A stretch of DNA of 64,000 bases from JBFMFR01 sp040752025 (GCA_040752025.1 JBFMFR010000031.1:18786-82785); one strand, 5' to 3'; positions 1 to 10,828 are shown, counted from the stretch's first letter. Notes: generated from the sequence alone by a model not told the origin. Translations and numbers: made by a program.

Positions 1-3000
1 CACGGGGGGCGTGGATTGAAACTCCTGCCCCGTCTTGTTGTAGATCCGCAGCGGGGTCGCTCCCCGCACGGGGGGCGTGGATTGAAACACCCGTTCGTCG
101 ATCGCATCGATCCCCCGGGAGTCGTCGCTCCCCGCACGGGGGGCGTGGATTGAAACCGCCTCCACCTGGCAGTTGATCGCATAATACGGCGTCGCTCCCC
201 GCACGGGGGGCGTGGATTGAAACTTTGATGGCCTCGGCTTGCAGGAGCAGCGCCATTGTGTCGCTCCCCGCACGGGGGGCGTGGATTGAAACTCGATGCG
301 GATTGCATACGTGCTCACCGGGCGCGCGTCGCTCCCCGCACGGGGGGCGTGGATTGAAACCGATACGAGGCGGTGAAATGAGCAAGAACCCGGTTGTCGC
401 TCCCCGCACGGGGGGCGTGGATTGAAACACGCCTGAGCAACTGCTGATGATCGCCGATCATGCCGTCGCTCCCCGCACGGGGGGCGTGGATTGAAACTCG
501 GTTGCGTATCCAATCGGTCTGTATCTCAACGGGTCGCTCCCCGCACGGGGGGCGTGGATTGAAACTCGTCACGGCCGCCGCACTCACCGCGTCGGCGCTG
601 TCGCTCCCCGCACGGGGGGCGTGGATTGAAACCGAGCGACGTTGGCAACACGTTTACGCCTACAACGTCGCTCCCCGCACGGGGGGCGTGGATTGAAACG
701 CGTACGTCGGCACGAACGCCAGAAACAGGGCCGGTCGCTCCCCGCACGGGGGGCGTGGATTGAAACTGTGTTTACAGAGGTGACGCGCGTTATTAGTGCC
801 GTCGCTCCCCGCACGGGGGGCGTGGATTGAAACGTGTTAACAACCAGACTGGCCTACGCCGTGGCGCTAGTCGCTCCCCGCACGGGGGGCGTGGATTGAA
901 ACCCGCAGTATTTACATGGTGCTTTGCCGACGTAGTTGTCGCTCCCCGCACGGGGGGCGTGGATTGAAACGGGCCAAAGCACGACCCGAACGAGGCGACT
1001 GTTGAGTCGCTCCCCGCACGGGGGGCGTGGATTGAAACCTGCGATTAAGTCGGTAGGATCAACACTGTTGTTAGCGTCGCTCCCCGCACGGGGGGCGTGG
1101 ATTGAAACCGCGGTTACCTGGAGTTGCTGCGCGTCCCGCTCCTCGTCGCTCCCCGCACGGGGGGCGTGGATTGAAACTTTCATTTCATTTCCTCTCTCGC
1201 TTTCTTCAACATGTCGCTCCCCGCACGGGGGGCGTGGATTGAAACAGACAATGGTACGACAACCTTGAGAGCGTCCACAAGTCGCTCCCCGCACGGGGGG
1301 CGTGGATTGAAACTGAGTGTTCCATCTTTCCCTCGGTAAGTCTTCTGTGTCGCTCCCCGCACGGGGGGCGTGGATTGAAACAAGACTATATCGTGGAGCG
1401 ATAAACAGACAGAGTAGTCGCTCCCCGCACGGGGGGCGTGGATTGAAACTCCCCGGCGTCCGGTGGGCGAGCGTCGCCTTTGACGTCGCTCCCCGCACGG
1501 GGGGCGTGGATTGAAACTCTTTTGGCTTGCCGTGCATGTTCCGCTATCCAGTCGCTCCCCGCACGGGGGGCGTGGATTGAAACGACCGTGTAGTCGGCCA
1601 GGATTGCGTCAAGCTCCGTCGCTCCCCGCACGGGGGGCGTGGATTGAAACAGTTCCATTCCGTTGCTCTGCTTGCCGTTCAGTTGTCGCTCCCCGCACGG
1701 GGGGCGTGGATTGAAACCGGCTTTATACTCGGTATCAAGTCTATTGCTTTCTGGTCGCTCCCCGCACGGGGGGCGTGGATTGAAACTTCCAGTGATACGT
1801 CATAAGTTCATTGCGAGCATTGGTCGCTCCCCGCACGGGGGGCGTGGATTGAAACTGAACTACTGATACTAATGGTGTAGACGGTTGGTCGCTCCCCGCA
1901 CGGGGGGCGTGGATTGAAACAGCAGGGTTACCACCTCGCTGCGATCCCGGTCGATGTCGCTCCCCGCACGGGGGGCGTGGATTGAAACAGCATTGTTCGC
2001 CCGGCGTTGCGCTATTATCAGGTCGCTCCCCGCACGGGGGGCGTGGATTGAAACATCGGCAAACGGCAAATCAAAACGCTGGCTGAGTCGCTCCCCGCAC
2101 GGGGGGCGTGGATTGAAACCGAGTATTGGTGGGGGCAGGTGGTCAACGTCACGAGTCGCTCCCCGCACGGGGGGCGTGGATTGAAACCTGCACCATGACC
2201 GCCTGGCTGATTTCGCCCAGGTCGCTCCCCGCACGGGGGGCGTGGATTGAAACCGCCATCCAGTAAAAATAATGGATGAACGTAAACGTCGCTCCCCGCA
2301 CGGGGGGCGTGGATTGAAACCCGTAGTTCGGTTTCGCTAATCAGGCTTTCCCGGAGTCGCTCCCCGCACGGGGGGCGTGGATTGAAACCCGAGCAGGAAG
2401 CGCAGAAATGGCAACGGGAAGGGTCGCTCCCCGCACGGGGGGCGTGGATTGAAACAGCCTGGGCATCCAGGACAGCTTGAAGCAGCTTAGTCGCTCCCCG
2501 CACGGGGGGCGTGGATTGAAACCCCAAGACCGGATAATCTCGCACCCAGATATCCCGGTCGCTCCCCGCACGGGGGGCGTGGATTGAAACGTAGTCCATG
2601 TAGTAGACTGCGATCTTGCGGCTAAGTCGCTCCCCGCACGGGGGGCGTGGATTGAAACGAGGCTACACACGAGGATTGACATGGTCGGCAAGTCGCTCCC
2701 CGCACGGGGGGCGTGGATTGAAACCTGCACTACGGCGACAACGGAGCGCCGGTGACGTCGCTCCCCGCACGGGGGGCGTGGATTGAAACAGCCTTCGAAA
2801 AATCCAAAATCGGCACGCTCACGGTCGCTCCCCGCACGGGGGGCGTGGATTGAAACGGCTTATGAGTCAAGTGACTGTTGTATCGATCTGAGTCGCTCCC
2901 CGCACGGGGGGCGTGGATTGAAACCGCGCTCAGTCGGTTGGCAGGATTGGCGCTGATTGGTCGCTCCCCGCACGGGGGGCGTGGATTGAAACAGGACTTG

Positions 3001-6000
3001 AGCAGGGTCGAGTATAACGAGTTGCTCGTCGCTCCCCGCACGGGGGGCGTGGATTGAAACTTGTACCAGTCGCTAATGACAGGCATCAAGCGCGTCGCTC
3101 CCCGCACGGGGGGCGTGGATTGAAACCTGTGCTGGCGGACGCAGCCGGAGCACTTGAATTGGTCGCTCCCCGCACGGGGGGCGTGGATTGAAACCGCCGT
3201 CCTCGGTGTAGTGAGAAATAGTTTTGTCGTCGCTCCCCGCACGGGGGGCGTGGATTGAAACTGGACCATGCCGCCGCCGCCCTGGATCGGGGCAGGTCGC
3301 TCCCCGCACGGGGGGCGTGGATTGAAACACGAATACAAATAACATGGCAGACAGTTTCGGGCGTCGCTCCCCGCACGGGGGGCGTGGATTGAAACATCCA
3401 TGTTCGATAGGGTATTGGAGTGCTTGCCACGTCGCTCCCCGCACGGGGGGCGTGGATTGAAACAACTATCTATATTATACAGGATATTGTATAGTTTGGT
3501 CGCTCCCCGCACGGGGGGCGTGGATTGAAACTGCTTCGACAATAACGGTCTGCTCGCCAACTACGCGTCGCTCCCCGCACGGGGGGCGTGGATTGAAACA
3601 AGGATAACGACGAACTGCAATTCGGGAACTCCGTCGCTCCCCGCACGGGGGGCGTGGATTGAAACTTTCACGGTAGGCAGGGTGGCGGTGCTTGAGAAAT
3701 GTCGCTCCCCGCACGGGGGGCGTGGATTGAAACATGCGCAGCATTAGACGCCAGTCTTGATCGAGCAGGTCGCTCCCCGCACGGGGGGCGTGGATTGAAA
3801 CACCATCTCAACGTGCTTTACATGATTGTATTTCGTCGCTCCCCGCACGGGGGGCGTGGATTGAAACGGTCTCTGCAAGCTCGATCCTGCCGAGCTTTTT
3901 TGGTCGCTCCCCGCACGGGGGGCGTGGATTGAAACGTGCCGCTCTTGTATCCGATGTCTTCCTCCGGGGTCGCTCCCCGCACGGGGGGCGTGGATTGAAA
4001 CTCGGTAATGACCGTGCCGTCTGCCAGAGTTATGGAGTCGCTCCCCGCACGGGGGGCGTGGATTGAAACTTGATGCCTGTGCTCATTGGTTGTTGCCTCC
4101 TTGAGTCGCTCCCCGCACGGGGGGCGTGGATTGAAACTCTGGTCAAATGGTCTGGCCGCAAACCGAACCGGGGTCGCTCCCCGCACGGGGGGCGTGGATT
4201 GAAACTTATTAGGCATATAGAATTTGAGCGTGCGCGCTTGTCGCTCCCCGCACGGGGGGCGTGGATTGAAACGTGCTCCAATTTCCAGCGCACATACTGA
4301 ATCGGGTCGCTCCCCGCACGGGGGGCGTGGATTGAAACTTCGTTGGAACTGCCGTATAAGTCATATAATCACCTGTCGCTCCCCGCACGGGGGGCGTGGA
4401 TTGAAACACAAAACTTTGGAAATTGACGCTAAGCCCCCATTGTCGCTCCCCGCACGGGGGGCGTGGATTGAAACATTGCGGCGGCAGTATTGGCAGCGGT
4501 GGCAGCGGGTCGCTCCCCGCACGGGGGGCGTGGATTGAAACATGGCATCATGATTGGCTTGAACACGACCGGAGCGTCGCTCCCCGCACGGGGGGCGTGG
4601 ATTGAAACTATCTCAACACCTAGAAAGGCTGAAAACGTGGACGTCGCTCCCCGCACGGGGGGCGTGGATTGAAACGGACTGCGAAGGAGACTGGGGGGAC
4701 GGCGGGTGGTGTCGCTCCCCGCACGGGGGGCGTGGATTGAAACTTTCGCGCCGCCTCGTGGTCACACCCAGGATCGCGTCGCTCCCCGCACGGGGGGCGT
4801 GGATTGAAACTGTTTGGGTTATTCGCTGAGAATTAAGCCGTGCCAAGTCGCTCCCCGCACGGGGGGCGTGGATTGAAACATTGGTGGCTATCTCAACAGA
4901 AAACTTTTCAGCACGTCGCTCCCCGCACGGGGGGCGTGGATTGAAACGGCATTGTCGTCATAGCGCATGATGTAGGTAATAGTCGCTCCCCGCACGGGGG
5001 GCGTGGATTGAAACTGTATCCGCACAATTCATAGTCCCGTATGCAATGTCGCTCCCCGCACGGGGGGCGTGGATTGAAACATCGGGGTATGCTAGACAAG
5101 CTTACTCTAACAGAGTCGCTCCCCGCACGGGGGGCGTGGATTGAAACTCCCCTTGCCGACTGGGAAGAGGTTAGCACCTCGTCGCTCCCCGCACGGGGGG
5201 CGTGGATTGAAACAGCCGTGACACTACGGAGCCGGGGCGATGATACGGTCGCTCCCCGCACGGGGGGCGTGGATTGAAACCTCCGGGAACACGACCTCGC
5301 GCTCGTCTACCAGGTCGCTCCCCGCACGGGGGGCGTGGATTGAAACTGTGCTTTTTTATTTTATTTTTAGAAGTGGGAAGGTCGCTCCCCGCACGGGGGG
5401 CGTGGATTGAAACATACGAGATTACTATGCTAGTCCAGCCAGCGTGCGTCGCTCCCCGCACGGGGGGCGTGGATTGAAACAGAAATTGACGCTAAGCCAC
5501 CATTTTTTGGCTTAGGTCGCTCCCCGCACGGGGGGCGTGGATTGAAACACGGGCACGTTTCCAATGACGCTCGGCTCAAGCCAGGTCGCTCCCCGCACGG
5601 GGGGCGTGGATTGAAACCTGTTGAACCTTGACATATTCCTCCTCGGGGGCCGGGTCGCTCCCCGCACGGGGGGCGTGGATTGAAACCGCCTGCTCCGCCG
5701 TCCTTGATCGTCACGCTGTCGTCGCTCCCCGCACGGGGGGCGTGGATTGAAACGACAATGAAACAACAAAAAACACTCACTCAAGAAGTCGCTCCCCGCA
5801 CGGGGGGCGTGGATTGAAACCGAGGATGTAGTCACTCAGCCACTTGCGCGCAGCGGGTCGCTCCCCGCACGGGGGGCGTGGATTGAAACTTGCTACTACT
5901 ACTCATTGCACTCATTCACTGTAGGTCGCTCCCCGCACGGGGGGCGTGGATTGAAACAGCGAGCTAGCCGCGCTCAAAAACTGGGCGCGGCTAGGTCGCT

Positions 6001-6752
6001 CCCCGCACGGGGGGCGTGGATTGAAACTTCCTTAATTGTAATCATGGTATTATCATCCTTGTCGCTCCCCGCACGGGGGGCGTGGATTGAAACATCTTGA
6101 AAAATGGCAGTGAGATTGTGTATCACAGTCGCTCCCCGCACGGGGGGCGTGGATTGAAACCTATGATGCTATGGATGAGTTCGGCGGTTACTGCGTCGCT
6201 CCCCGCACGGGGGGCGTGGATTGAAACACCCCCACTATCACACAGATGCCACCGCCGACTTTGTCGCTCCCCGCACGGGGGGCGTGGATTGAAACTACCC
6301 AAGTGCACTTGGAGCTACCCTAGTGTAGTCGTCGCTCCCCGCACGGGGGGCGTGGATTGAAACAGCCACGTATCGAGCGGCGCGTAAAAGCTGGAGGTCG
6401 CTCCCCGCACGGGGGGCGTGGATTGAAACACCTCCGGTCGCGTCCAGGTGATCCGGTCAACTTGTCGCTCCCCGCACGGGGGGCGTGGATTGAAACGCCG
6501 AATAGGCGGGCGTTGTAGTCTGCGAGTTTAGTCGCTCCCCGCACGGGGGGCGTGGATTGAAACAATGGCACAACGCAGTATCTAAAAACCGGCATCGTGT
6601 CGCTCCCCGCACGGGGGGTGTGGATTGAAACAATGCCCCAGGTCTCGGGGCGGTGGGTGAATGTGGTCGCTCCCCGCACGGGGGGCGTGGATTGAAACGA
6701 TCAACGAATGAAAAACGAATGTGATGAGATTCACGTCGCTCCCCGCACGGGG
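1..6752 (+). CRISPR. Type I-C-like CRISPR array, about 101 repeat units and 100 spacers
   Basis: A 33-nt repeat begins GTCGCTCCCCGCACGG and ends GCGTGGATTGAAAC. Its inner CCCCGCACGGGG can form the usual hairpin, and the ATTGAAAC end is typical of type I-C repeats. Counting by hand from the partial unit at 1-22 to the decayed unit at 6735 gives about 101 units; spacers are 32-37 nt. Repeats are nearly invariant except at the right end: the unit at 6599-6631 has GGTGTGG instead of GGCGTGG, and the unit at 6735 loses its 3' half after ACGGGG. Decay at the right and the repeat polarity place the oldest spacers at the right and the leader, with any cas genes, left of the window. No cas gene is present here. 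Confidence 0.98.
6735..6752 (+). repeat. Degenerate terminal CRISPR repeat
   Basis: The last unit matches the repeat for 18 nt, up to ACGGGG, and then runs into unrelated sequence (TGCGCAGCATTCC). This is the usual state of the leader-distal end of an array and fixes its orientation. Confidence 0.9.
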
Positions 6753-6842
6753 TGCGCAGCATTCCTCCTTGACCGTGCTCGCCTTCGCAGCCTCACTTGC
6801 GCAGCGGGACGGCTCCGGCGGAAGCGGCAAAAAGGATTTCTC

Positions 6843-6871
6843 TTGACTTTTTGGGGGAACCGTTGTAGAAT
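6843..6871 (+). promoter_or_regulatory. Sigma-70-type promoter after the CRISPR array
   Basis: TTGACT at 6843-6848 and TAGAAT at 6866-6871 are separated by 17 nt. It points toward the first secreted-protein gene and lies outside the duplicated unit, so only the first copy has it. Confidence 0.55.
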
Positions 6872-6954
6872 TCAGGTGCGGCTTCTCGGGTGCCCCCCTC
6901 ACTCGAGAGGCCGTATTTTGTTTACGATCTTGTTAAAAGCGGGTTATCCAATCC

Positions 6955-6982
6955 TTGACTTTTATTAAGCAAGGAGTATAAT
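6955..6982 (+). promoter_or_regulatory. Promoter of the first duplicated gene
   Basis: TTGACT (6955-6960), a 16-nt spacer and TATAAT (6977-6982). The gene starts 55 nt downstream behind AAGGAG. Confidence 0.7.
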
Positions 6983-7037
6983 ATGGGTAACCGGATGTCC
7001 GTTTATCATAATGTGCAAGCAAGAAGGAGATGCTCAA

Positions 7038-7733
7038 ATGAAGAAGTTGAATCTATTGATCGCGATCGCTATGCTGGCAGCCCTGCTGCTGGCGGCCGTG
7101 CCGTCTGGCAAGCTGGTGCGCCTGCAGGTGATCAACAAGACCGACCAGCCGGTGTACCTGAAGCTGGAAGGCAAGAAGACGGATGCGTTCTACTACCTGA
7201 CCATCGCCGCCGATGACGACGTGACCTTCACGGTGGTGAGCGACGTGTACAAGCGCACCACCTGGACCTGCGACGGGGTCAAGAGCAGCGGCGAGCTGGC
7301 CATGACCGGCAACGTGCGCCTGGTCTTCACCCCCTGCGGCAAGATCCCCTTGCGCAAGGTGTGGCGCTGGTATCAGTGGTGGGATGTTGCTACCGCAACA
7401 GTCACTGAGTGGAAAGCCGAGTACATGATGCCGAACTTCGGCGAGCCGACCCAGGAGAAGGTCTTCTACTTCAAGGAGTATTCCTTCATCCGCTGGACCA
7501 AGCTCACCGACCCGGTGCTGGCCGCGGCCATGCTCTGCGACCCGACCCCCATCGACCTGTGCGACGTGTACTGGAGCCCGGTTGACCCGGCGATCTTAGG
7601 TTTCTACCCGTACTCGGTTGCCGATGCCACCTGGTTCATCGGTCACTACACCGTGTGGCTGCCCTTCAAACTGGGCGTGGCCTGGCGCACTTACAAGGCC
7701 CCCGTGGGCCTGTGGTGGCGCTACTCGTACTAA
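7038..7733 (+). CDS. Secreted protein of unknown function, tandem copy 1
   Basis: I chose the ATG at 7038 because AAGGAG lies 8 nt upstream and the protein then opens with a clean signal peptide (MKKLNLLIAIAMLAALLLAA). The product has 231 residues. The mature part begins LVRLQVINKTDQPVYLKLEG and is rich in Trp and Tyr, with four cysteines (TWTCDG, FTPCGK, LCDP, DLCDV) that could pair outside the cytoplasm. The first half is shared with the shorter gene at 30290-30703, so this is a local family of at least three. I recognise no known domain. It has its own promoter and terminator and sits beside the CRISPR array, with nothing linking it to CRISPR function. Confidence 0.85.
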   Translation: MKKLNLLIAIAMLAALLLAAVPSGKLVRLQVINKTDQPVYLKLEGKKTDAFYYLTIAADDDVTFTVVSDVYKRTTWTCDGVKSSGELAMTGNVRLVFTPCGKIPLRKVWRWYQWWDVATATVTEWKAEYMMPNFGEPTQEKVFYFKEYSFIRWTKLTDPVLAAAMLCDPTPIDLCDVYWSPVDPAILGFYPYSVADATWFIGHYTVWLPFKLGVAWRTYKAPVGLWWRYSY

Positions 7734-7799
7734 ACCCGGTAGACGGGATACGGTAGACAGTAGACGGGGGTACTGCCGGCTGTAAGAAGATGCAAGTGA

Positions 7800-7833
7800 G
7801 AGGCTCTGCCTTCCGGGCAGGGCCTCTTTCTTT
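7800..7833 (+). terminator. Rho-independent terminator, copy 1
   Basis: GAGGCTCTGCC pairs with GGCAGGGCCTC (one bulge) and is followed by TTTCTTT, 67 nt after the stop codon. The stretch between contains short repeats of GGTAGACGGG type. Confidence 0.8.
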
Positions 7834-8050
7834 ATCTCCGGGTTTCTCGCTCGCCTCCACCCACAAAGTATCCGTCTCGTCCGTGAGCGGTTTCCCCTAC
7901 CACGCCACGTGCATCGCATCAAAAACAGATGCAACGCACGCCCTGCCCGTTTCTCGTCTACTGCCATGACAATCCATTTTCTCAGGCGCCCCCCTCACTC
8001 GAGAGGCCGTATTTTGTTTACGATCTTGTTAAAAGCGGGTTATCCAATCC

Positions 8051-8078
8051 TTGACTTTTATTAAGCAAGGAGTATAAT
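8051..8078 (+). promoter_or_regulatory. Promoter of the second duplicated gene
   Basis: Exact copy of the 6955 promoter: TTGACT (8051-8056), 16 nt, TATAAT (8073-8078). Confidence 0.7.
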
Positions 8079-8133
8079 AAGGGTAACCGGATGTCCGTTT
8101 ATCATAATGTGCAAGCAAGAAGGAGATGCTCAA

Positions 8134-8829
8134 ATGAAGAAGTTGAATCTATTGATCGCGATCGCTATGCTGGCAGCCCTGCTGCTGGCGGCCGTGCCGT
8201 CTGGCAAGCTGGTGCGCCTGCAGGTGATCAACAAGACCGACCAGCCGGTGTACCTGAAGCTGGAAGGCAAGAAGACGGATGCGTTCTACTACCTGACCAT
8301 CGCCGCCGATGACGACGTGACCTTCACGGTGGTGAGCGACGTGTACAAGCGCACCACCTGGACCTGCGACGGGGTCAAGAGCAGCGGCGAGCTGGCCATG
8401 ACCGGCAACGTGCGCCTGGTGTTCACTCCCTGCGGCAAGATCCCCTTGCGCAAGGTGTGGCGCTGGTATTGGTGGTTTGATACTGCCACTGCCACCATCA
8501 CCGAATGGAAAGCCGAGTACATGATGCCGAACTTCGGCGAGCCGACCCAGGAGAAGGTCTTCTATTTCAAGGAGTATTCCTTCATCCGCTGGACCAAGCT
8601 CACCGACCCGGTGCTGGCCCTGGCCGCCCTGTGCGACCCGACCCCCATCGACCTGTGCGACGTGTACTGGAGCCCGGTTGACCCGGCGATCTTGGGCTTC
8701 TACCCGTACTCGGTTGCCGACAACACCTGGTTCATCGGTCACTACACTGTGTGGCTGCCCTTCAAACTGGGCGTGGCCTGGCGCACCTACAAGGCCCCCG
8801 TGGGCCTGTGGTGGCGCTACTCGTACTAA
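8134..8829 (+). CDS. Secreted protein of unknown function, tandem copy 2
   Basis: Also 231 residues, starting at the ATG equivalent to 7038 with the same ribosome-binding site and signal peptide. It is nearly identical to copy 1. The differences I see cluster at three places in the second half: RWYWWFDTATATIT against RWYQWWDVATATVT, VLALAALC against VLAAAMLC, and SVADNTW against SVADATW. All cysteines are kept. The clustering could reflect selection at an exposed surface or partial gene conversion; two sequences cannot decide. Function unknown. Confidence 0.85.
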   Translation: MKKLNLLIAIAMLAALLLAAVPSGKLVRLQVINKTDQPVYLKLEGKKTDAFYYLTIAADDDVTFTVVSDVYKRTTWTCDGVKSSGELAMTGNVRLVFTPCGKIPLRKVWRWYWWFDTATATITEWKAEYMMPNFGEPTQEKVFYFKEYSFIRWTKLTDPVLALAALCDPTPIDLCDVYWSPVDPAILGFYPYSVADNTWFIGHYTVWLPFKLGVAWRTYKAPVGLWWRYSY

Positions 8830-8895
8830 ACCCGGTAGACGGGATACGGTAGACAGTAGACGGGGGTACTGCCGGCTGTAAGAAGGTGCAAGTGA

Positions 8896-8928
8896 GAGGC
8901 TCTGCCGTCCGGGCAGGGCCTCTTTCTG
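8896..8928 (+). terminator. Rho-independent terminator, copy 2
   Basis: Same hairpin as at 7800, with GTCC instead of TTCC at the loop, followed by TTTCTG. Confidence 0.75.
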
Positions 8929-9005
8929 TCCCCTACCACGCCACGTGCATCGCATCCAGAACAGATGCAACGCACGCCACTATTGCGCCCCATAGGAGAA
9001 ACCCG

Positions 9006-9821
9006 ATGCCCAAAGACCCGAACTCCGCCGCGGAACTGGCGGAACAATACCGCACCGCAGGCAACCTCAACGCCCGCATCTACCTGCACCAGCGCTTCAG
9101 CCGCAACCAATATGGCTGGCAGCGGTGGGTCTTCGACCAGCTCGAGCTGCCCGCCAACGCCCGCATTTTGGAGCTGGGCTGCGGACCGGGCGACCTGTGG
9201 GGCGAGAACCTGGCGCGCCTGCCCCAGGGCTGGGAGGTGACGCTGTCGGATTTTTCGGAGGGGATGCTGGCGCAGGCGCGCGGCAGACTGGAGGGCCTGC
9301 GCCCGGAAAAGCCGTTCGAATTCGAGATGATCGACGCCCAGGCGCGGCCGTATCCTTTGGCAGACGAGTGTTTGGATGGGGTGATCGCCAACCACATGCT
9401 CTACCACCTGTCCGAGCGGGCGGCGGCGCTGGCGGAAATCCGGCGGGTGCTGAAGCCCGGCGGGCGGTTGTACGCCACGACGGTGGGCCAGGAGCACCTG
9501 GTGGAGATCTACCAGATGCTGCTGCGCTTCGAGCCCGCCGCCAGGCCGTGGGGCGCGGTGGCCAACCCCTTCTTGCTGGAAAACGGGGCCGGGCAGCTTG
9601 CGCCGTGGTTCGAGCCGGTCAGCCTGCGGCGCTACGAAGACGCCCTGATCGTGAGCGAGGCCAAACCGCTGGTGGATTTCATCCTGTCGGGCTGGTTCGA
9701 AATCGAGGAAGAGCAACTGCCCCGCTTCCAGGCCTTCGTCGAGGACGAAATCCGGCAAAGCGGCGGGGCTTTCCACATCCGCAAAGATTCGGGGATGTTT
9801 GTGGCTACACGCAAAGGATAA
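9006..9821 (+). CDS. Class I SAM-dependent methyltransferase
   Basis: The start at 9006 follows AGGAGA; an open frame extends further upstream, but that part overlaps duplicated non-coding DNA. The 271-residue protein has the Rossmann motif I ELGCGPGD at residues 55-62, an acidic strand-2 end (TLSDFSEGM), a motif IV-like segment (GVIANHMLYHL) and post-motif RRVLKPGGRLYATT. This is the Methyltransf_11/25 type that methylates small molecules. The substrate cannot be told. The next gene starts 8 nt downstream, so the two are probably co-transcribed. Confidence 0.9.
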   Translation: MPKDPNSAAELAEQYRTAGNLNARIYLHQRFSRNQYGWQRWVFDQLELPANARILELGCGPGDLWGENLARLPQGWEVTLSDFSEGMLAQARGRLEGLRPEKPFEFEMIDAQARPYPLADECLDGVIANHMLYHLSERAAALAEIRRVLKPGGRLYATTVGQEHLVEIYQMLLRFEPAARPWGAVANPFLLENGAGQLAPWFEPVSLRRYEDALIVSEAKPLVDFILSGWFEIEEEQLPRFQAFVEDEIRQSGGAFHIRKDSGMFVATRKG

Positions 9822-9829
9822 GTGACCCC

Positions 9830-10738
9830 ATGCAGCTTTCTATCCCGGCCCGGCCGCCGTTCGATTTCAACAACGTGGTGCGCTCCCACGGCTGGTACCA
9901 ACTGGCGCCTTTCCATTACGACGAAGCGGCGGGCGTGCTGACTTACGTCGACCGCCTGGCCTCGGGGCGCGTGCTGGCCCTGGGGCTGAGCGGCGGCCCG
10001 GCGCAGGCCTGCGTGACCCTGGAGAGCGAACTCGCCTCTGCCGAGATCGATGAGGTGCGGCGCAAAGTGAGCTGGATGCTGGGGCTGGAGCAGGATTTCT
10101 CGGCCTTCTACGCTCTGGCCAGCCAGGAGCCCAAGCTCGAGCACGTGGCCGCGGCGGCCCGCGGGCGCGTGCTGCGCTCGCCGACTTTCTTCGAAGACGT
10201 GGTCAAGACGATCCTGACGACCAACACGCAGTGGGGCGGCACGATCCGCATGGACGCGCGCCTGGTGGGGCAATACGGCGAGCCCCTGCCGCTGGCAGGC
10301 GAGCCCCTGCCCCTGGCAGGCGAGCGCCGCGCCTTCCCCACCCCGCAGCGCCTGGCAGAGGTGGACGAGGCCAGCCTGCGCCAGGCGGTGGGCCTGGGCT
10401 ACCGGGCCCCCTACGTGCTGGAGCTGGCCCGGCGGGCGGCGGGAGGCGAGCTGGACCTGGAGGCTTTCAAAACTTCGGACCTGCCCACCCTGGAGCTGCG
10501 CAAGCGCCTGCTGGCGATCAAAGGCATTGGCGCGTACGCGGCCGCCAACCTGCTGATGCTGCTGGGGCGCTACGACTTCCTGCCGATCGACTCGTGGGCG
10601 CTCAAGGTCGTCTCGCACGAGTGGCACCACGGCGAGGCGGTGACGCCCGCCCAGGTGGAGGCGGCTTTCGAGGGCTGGGGGGCCTGGAAAGGGCTGGCCT
10701 ACTGGTTCTGGCAGTGGTCGCTGTTCAGCGAAGGGTGA
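9830..10738 (+). CDS. HhH-GPD DNA glycosylase, AlkA/OGG-like
   Basis: 302 residues from the ATG at 9830. The C-terminal half carries a helix-hairpin-helix (LAIKGIGAYAAANLLML) followed by FLPIDSW, whose aspartate fits the catalytic Asp of the HhH-GPD superfamily. The N-terminal part resembles the beta domain of AlkA/OGG proteins. It should excise damaged bases, probably alkylated or oxidised purines, to start base excision repair. No iron-sulphur cluster cysteines are seen at the end, unlike Nth/MutY. An internal GEPLPLA heptad is duplicated (about 10279-10320), a 21-bp tandem repeat likely in a surface loop. Confidence 0.85.
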   Translation: MQLSIPARPPFDFNNVVRSHGWYQLAPFHYDEAAGVLTYVDRLASGRVLALGLSGGPAQACVTLESELASAEIDEVRRKVSWMLGLEQDFSAFYALASQEPKLEHVAAAARGRVLRSPTFFEDVVKTILTTNTQWGGTIRMDARLVGQYGEPLPLAGEPLPLAGERRAFPTPQRLAEVDEASLRQAVGLGYRAPYVLELARRAAGGELDLEAFKTSDLPTLELRKRLLAIKGIGAYAAANLLMLLGRYDFLPIDSWALKVVSHEWHHGEAVTPAQVEAAFEGWGAWKGLAYWFWQWSLFSEG

Positions 10739-10828
10739 TGAGAGTCCCTTAATCCAGCGTTTCGCCCCTGGACAAACCGGATACATCATGGCAAAATTTG
10801 GCGATATTCCAGTTTAGAAGGATCAGGC

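Larger units (their letters stand above)
6892..8981 (+). repeat. Tandem duplication of a whole transcription unit
   Basis: The segment starting GCCCCCCTCACTCGAGAGG at 6892 recurs at 7988, an offset of 1096 bp that holds through promoter, ribosome-binding site and the coding region (7038 and 8134). The copies diverge slightly inside the gene. After the terminator the first copy has about 70 bp that the second lacks, and then both resume with CCCCTACCACGCCACGTG and run to about 7961 and 8981. The gap between the genes, 7734-8133, holds only the copied terminator and promoter and no further gene. Confidence 0.93.

Noticed and set aside
1..6760. Long open frames on both strands with repeated peptides such as RSPHGGRGLK and FNPRPPCGER
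   Set aside because: They are produced by the CRISPR repeat-spacer periodicity, which lacks stop codons in several frames; no ribosome-binding sites or domains support them.
8149..8970. Long minus-strand frames inside GC-rich genes, for example opposite 8134-8829
   Set aside because: They are shadows of high-GC coding DNA: His/Gln/Gly/Ala-rich, without signal peptide or domains, and opposite well-supported genes.
6753..9000. Search for cas genes to the right of the array
   Set aside because: Only the duplicated secreted-protein units are present; repeat polarity puts the leader on the other side.
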